NCBI RefSeq assembly: GCF_031656215.1
Contig: NZ_CP134228.1
Span: forward strand, 2,375,001-2,439,000
Origin: Mesorhizobium koreense
Lineage (GTDB): Bacteria > Pseudomonadota > Alphaproteobacteria > Rhizobiales > Rhizobiaceae
Reading direction: 5' to 3'
Length of the DNA stretch: 64,000 nt
Positions 62,219 through 64,000 of the stretch are shown here, piece by piece. Numbering within the stretch: the first letter of the stretch is position 1; every line of letters starts with the position of its first letter. The notes under the pieces are model-generated. The model had not been told where the DNA came from, did not search any database, and saw nothing but the letters and a program-made list of their open reading frames with translations. Made by a program: the position numbers and the translations under genes.

Positions 62219-62322
62219 GGTCAGAAATCCCATTCCAACATGTGTTATTCCTGAAATCCCGTTGCGGCCGACCGCCCGTCGGACGTTGCGAAAGCCGAAC
62301 CAGTTTGCCAAAAGTGCCGGCG

Positions 62323-63111
62323 ATGGCCGAAAACGAAAAAAGCTCGAGTCTCGAAACGCTCCGCTCGTCGCTTAGGCGACTTTATCACGGCGAGTCGAAG
62401 GCGGCGCTTCGCTTTCAACTCTCCATCATCTTCGTCGATCTGCTCACCATCGCCTTCTTTATCGTCTCGCCGGTCGTGAGGGACTGGCCGTCCTTTCTGT
62501 GGCTCGACTATGCCGTTGCAGCCGTCCTCGCGATCGACATAGCGGCCCGTGCACTCGCCTCTAGGGATATTCCGCGCTGGTTGAAGCAGTTGCCGGTGCT
62601 GGTCGATCTCTTCATCCTGGTGACGCTGCTCTTTCCCTACACCCTCTTCAACCTCGGCTTCCTGCGTATCCTGAGGCTATGGACCATCTCGCGGAGCGGT
62701 ACGATCTGGCGACCGCTCGAACGGCGTGGCTACGGCATGTGGCGGGATGATGTTCAGGCGGTGATGAACCTCCTGACTTTCCTGCTGCTTGCCGCGAGCT
62801 TCGTCTATGTGAGCTTCTACCGGGGCGGCAATGGCCTGGAGGGCTATGTCGATGCACTCTACGTCACGGTGGCGACGGTGACGACGACCGGCTTCGGCGA
62901 CGTCGTTTTGCCCGGTATCTGGGGCAAGCTCACCTCGATCGTCATCATGATCGTCGGCATTACCTTGTTTGTGCGGCTGGCCCGCTCGATCTTCCGGCCG
63001 TTCAAGGTCCTCTTTCCATGCCCCGAATGCGCGCTGCAGCGCCATGACGTCGACGCGGTCTATTGCAAGGCGTGCGGGCACAAGCTCAAAATCCCCGACG
63101 AAGGGGAGTAG
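62323..63111 (+). CDS. Two-pore-type potassium channel with C-terminal zinc ribbon
   Basis: A 262-residue membrane protein. It has four helices (about 33-51, 61-80, 88-108, 145-166), then a pore loop VTVATVTTTGFGDV with filter TTGFGD (188-193; F replaces the usual Y) and a final helix (about 203-220). The S4-like segment has a few Arg (RILRLWTISRSG). The cytoplasmic tail carries CPEC (233-236) and CKAC (248-251), a four-Cys zinc ribbon. It is probably a homotetrameric K+ channel. The ATG at 62323 is chosen by the start of the hydrophilic N-tail; the frame extends upstream over the methyltransferase. Confidence 0.85.
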   Translation: MAENEKSSSLETLRSSLRRLYHGESKAALRFQLSIIFVDLLTIAFFIVSPVVRDWPSFLWLDYAVAAVLAIDIAARALASRDIPRWLKQLPVLVDLFILVTLLFPYTLFNLGFLRILRLWTISRSGTIWRPLERRGYGMWRDDVQAVMNLLTFLLLAASFVYVSFYRGGNGLEGYVDALYVTVATVTTTGFGDVVLPGIWGKLTSIVIMIVGITLFVRLARSIFRPFKVLFPCPECALQRHDVDAVYCKACGHKLKIPDEGE

Positions 63112-63244
63112 AGACCGTCCATAAAGCCGTGCGGCCGGGCTGCAAATGGCGCTCGGCTGCGCTCCGGTGCTCGCCGATCACTGTTTTTGCCTCGGCACGT
63201 GACGGCTTTTGAACGGTCTTTCGCGTGAAAAGAATTGCCGGCCT

Positions 63245-63265
63245 GGGGCGGATGCTGCCCGCCCC
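63245..63265 (-). terminator. Hairpin after the aminotransferase gene
   Basis: GGGGCGG and CCGCCCC pair around a seven-base loop, 8 bp beyond the aminotransferase stop (minus strand). The following T-run is weak and distant. Confidence 0.5.
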
Positions 63266-63272
63266 GAAAGCC

Positions 63273-64000
<728 letters not shown>

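Overview
The window is a chromosomal segment of a GC-rich alphaproteobacterium of the order Hyphomicrobiales (Rhizobiales), most likely a Phyllobacteriaceae/Mesorhizobium-like lineage. This rests on recognisable rhizobial gene neighbourhoods (ychF-side pth-rplY-prs; pgeF, midA-like and lgt; the OmpR-type regulator and MarR gene divergent from ilvE; greA-lpsB...lrp-trxB-lsrB), on sqdBDC sulfolipid genes, on a UvrB with long extra ends, and on rhizobial intergenic palindromes. No tRNA, rRNA, CRISPR array, prophage or insertion sequence was recognised. The genus assignment is an inference.

Layout. 1-4835: housekeeping block on the minus strand (pth, rplY, prs, a lipoprotein, an M24-fold enzyme, pgeF). 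4836-8110: a palindromic repeat, then a BBE-type flavin oxidoreductase divergent from an HxlR regulator, apparently inserted into the pgeF/midA/lgt neighbourhood. 8147-13.6 kb: midA-like, lgt, ubiK, YbjN, csaA, an Lrp regulator divergent from an EamA exporter, and a GFA protein whose frame has no stop at the expected end. 13.6-20.5 kb: a histidine kinase and its probable OmpR-type response regulator, separated by about 4.1 kb of opposite-strand DNA with an isoprenylcysteine-methyltransferase-like gene and a 1029-residue secreted LprI-like protein. 20.5-25.6 kb: ilvE, small proteins, an MBL hydrolase, two tandem cold-shock genes sharing a leader element, a SemiSWEET-like protein. 25.7-34.2 kb: uvrB, a MATE pump, a VOC protein, a PheC-like periplasmic enzyme, a two-Kazal-domain lipoprotein, GNAT and MarR genes. 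34.2-41.1 kb: a PuuD-like hydrolase, the sqdB-sqdD-sqdC sulfolipid genes (interrupted by a palindromic repeat), a long coiled-coil protein, 5-formyl-THF cyclo-ligase. 41.1-50.3 kb: azoR with its divergent HxlR regulator, enolase-superfamily dehydratase, alcohol dehydrogenase, thioesterase, two extensin-like proteins, a DMT transporter, a TPR protein, a PQQ-type sugar dehydrogenase. 50.4-58.9 kb: greA, an LPS-core glycosyltransferase cluster, lrp, trxB, the LysR regulator lsrB/vtlR, and directly downstream an apparent AbcR-type small RNA. 59.1-64 kb: an EF-G-like GTPase, a Pcm-like methyltransferase, a potassium channel with a zinc ribbon, and a partial aspartate aminotransferase.

Themes. Envelope construction (Lgt, LPS core, sulfolipid, extensin-like proteins) and its regulation recur: lsrB is known in Sinorhizobium to affect LPS genes and redox response, and sqdBDC makes a phosphorus-free anionic lipid. 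Most regulators sit divergent from a likely target with a visible inverted repeat between them (MarR/ilvE, HxlR/azoR, HxlR/BBE, Lrp/EamA). The items most worth a second look are the AbcR-like RNA beside lsrB, the split two-component pair and its large inserted protein, the duplicated cold-shock leader, the UvrB end repeats, the Kazal lipoprotein, and the stop-less GFA reading frame.
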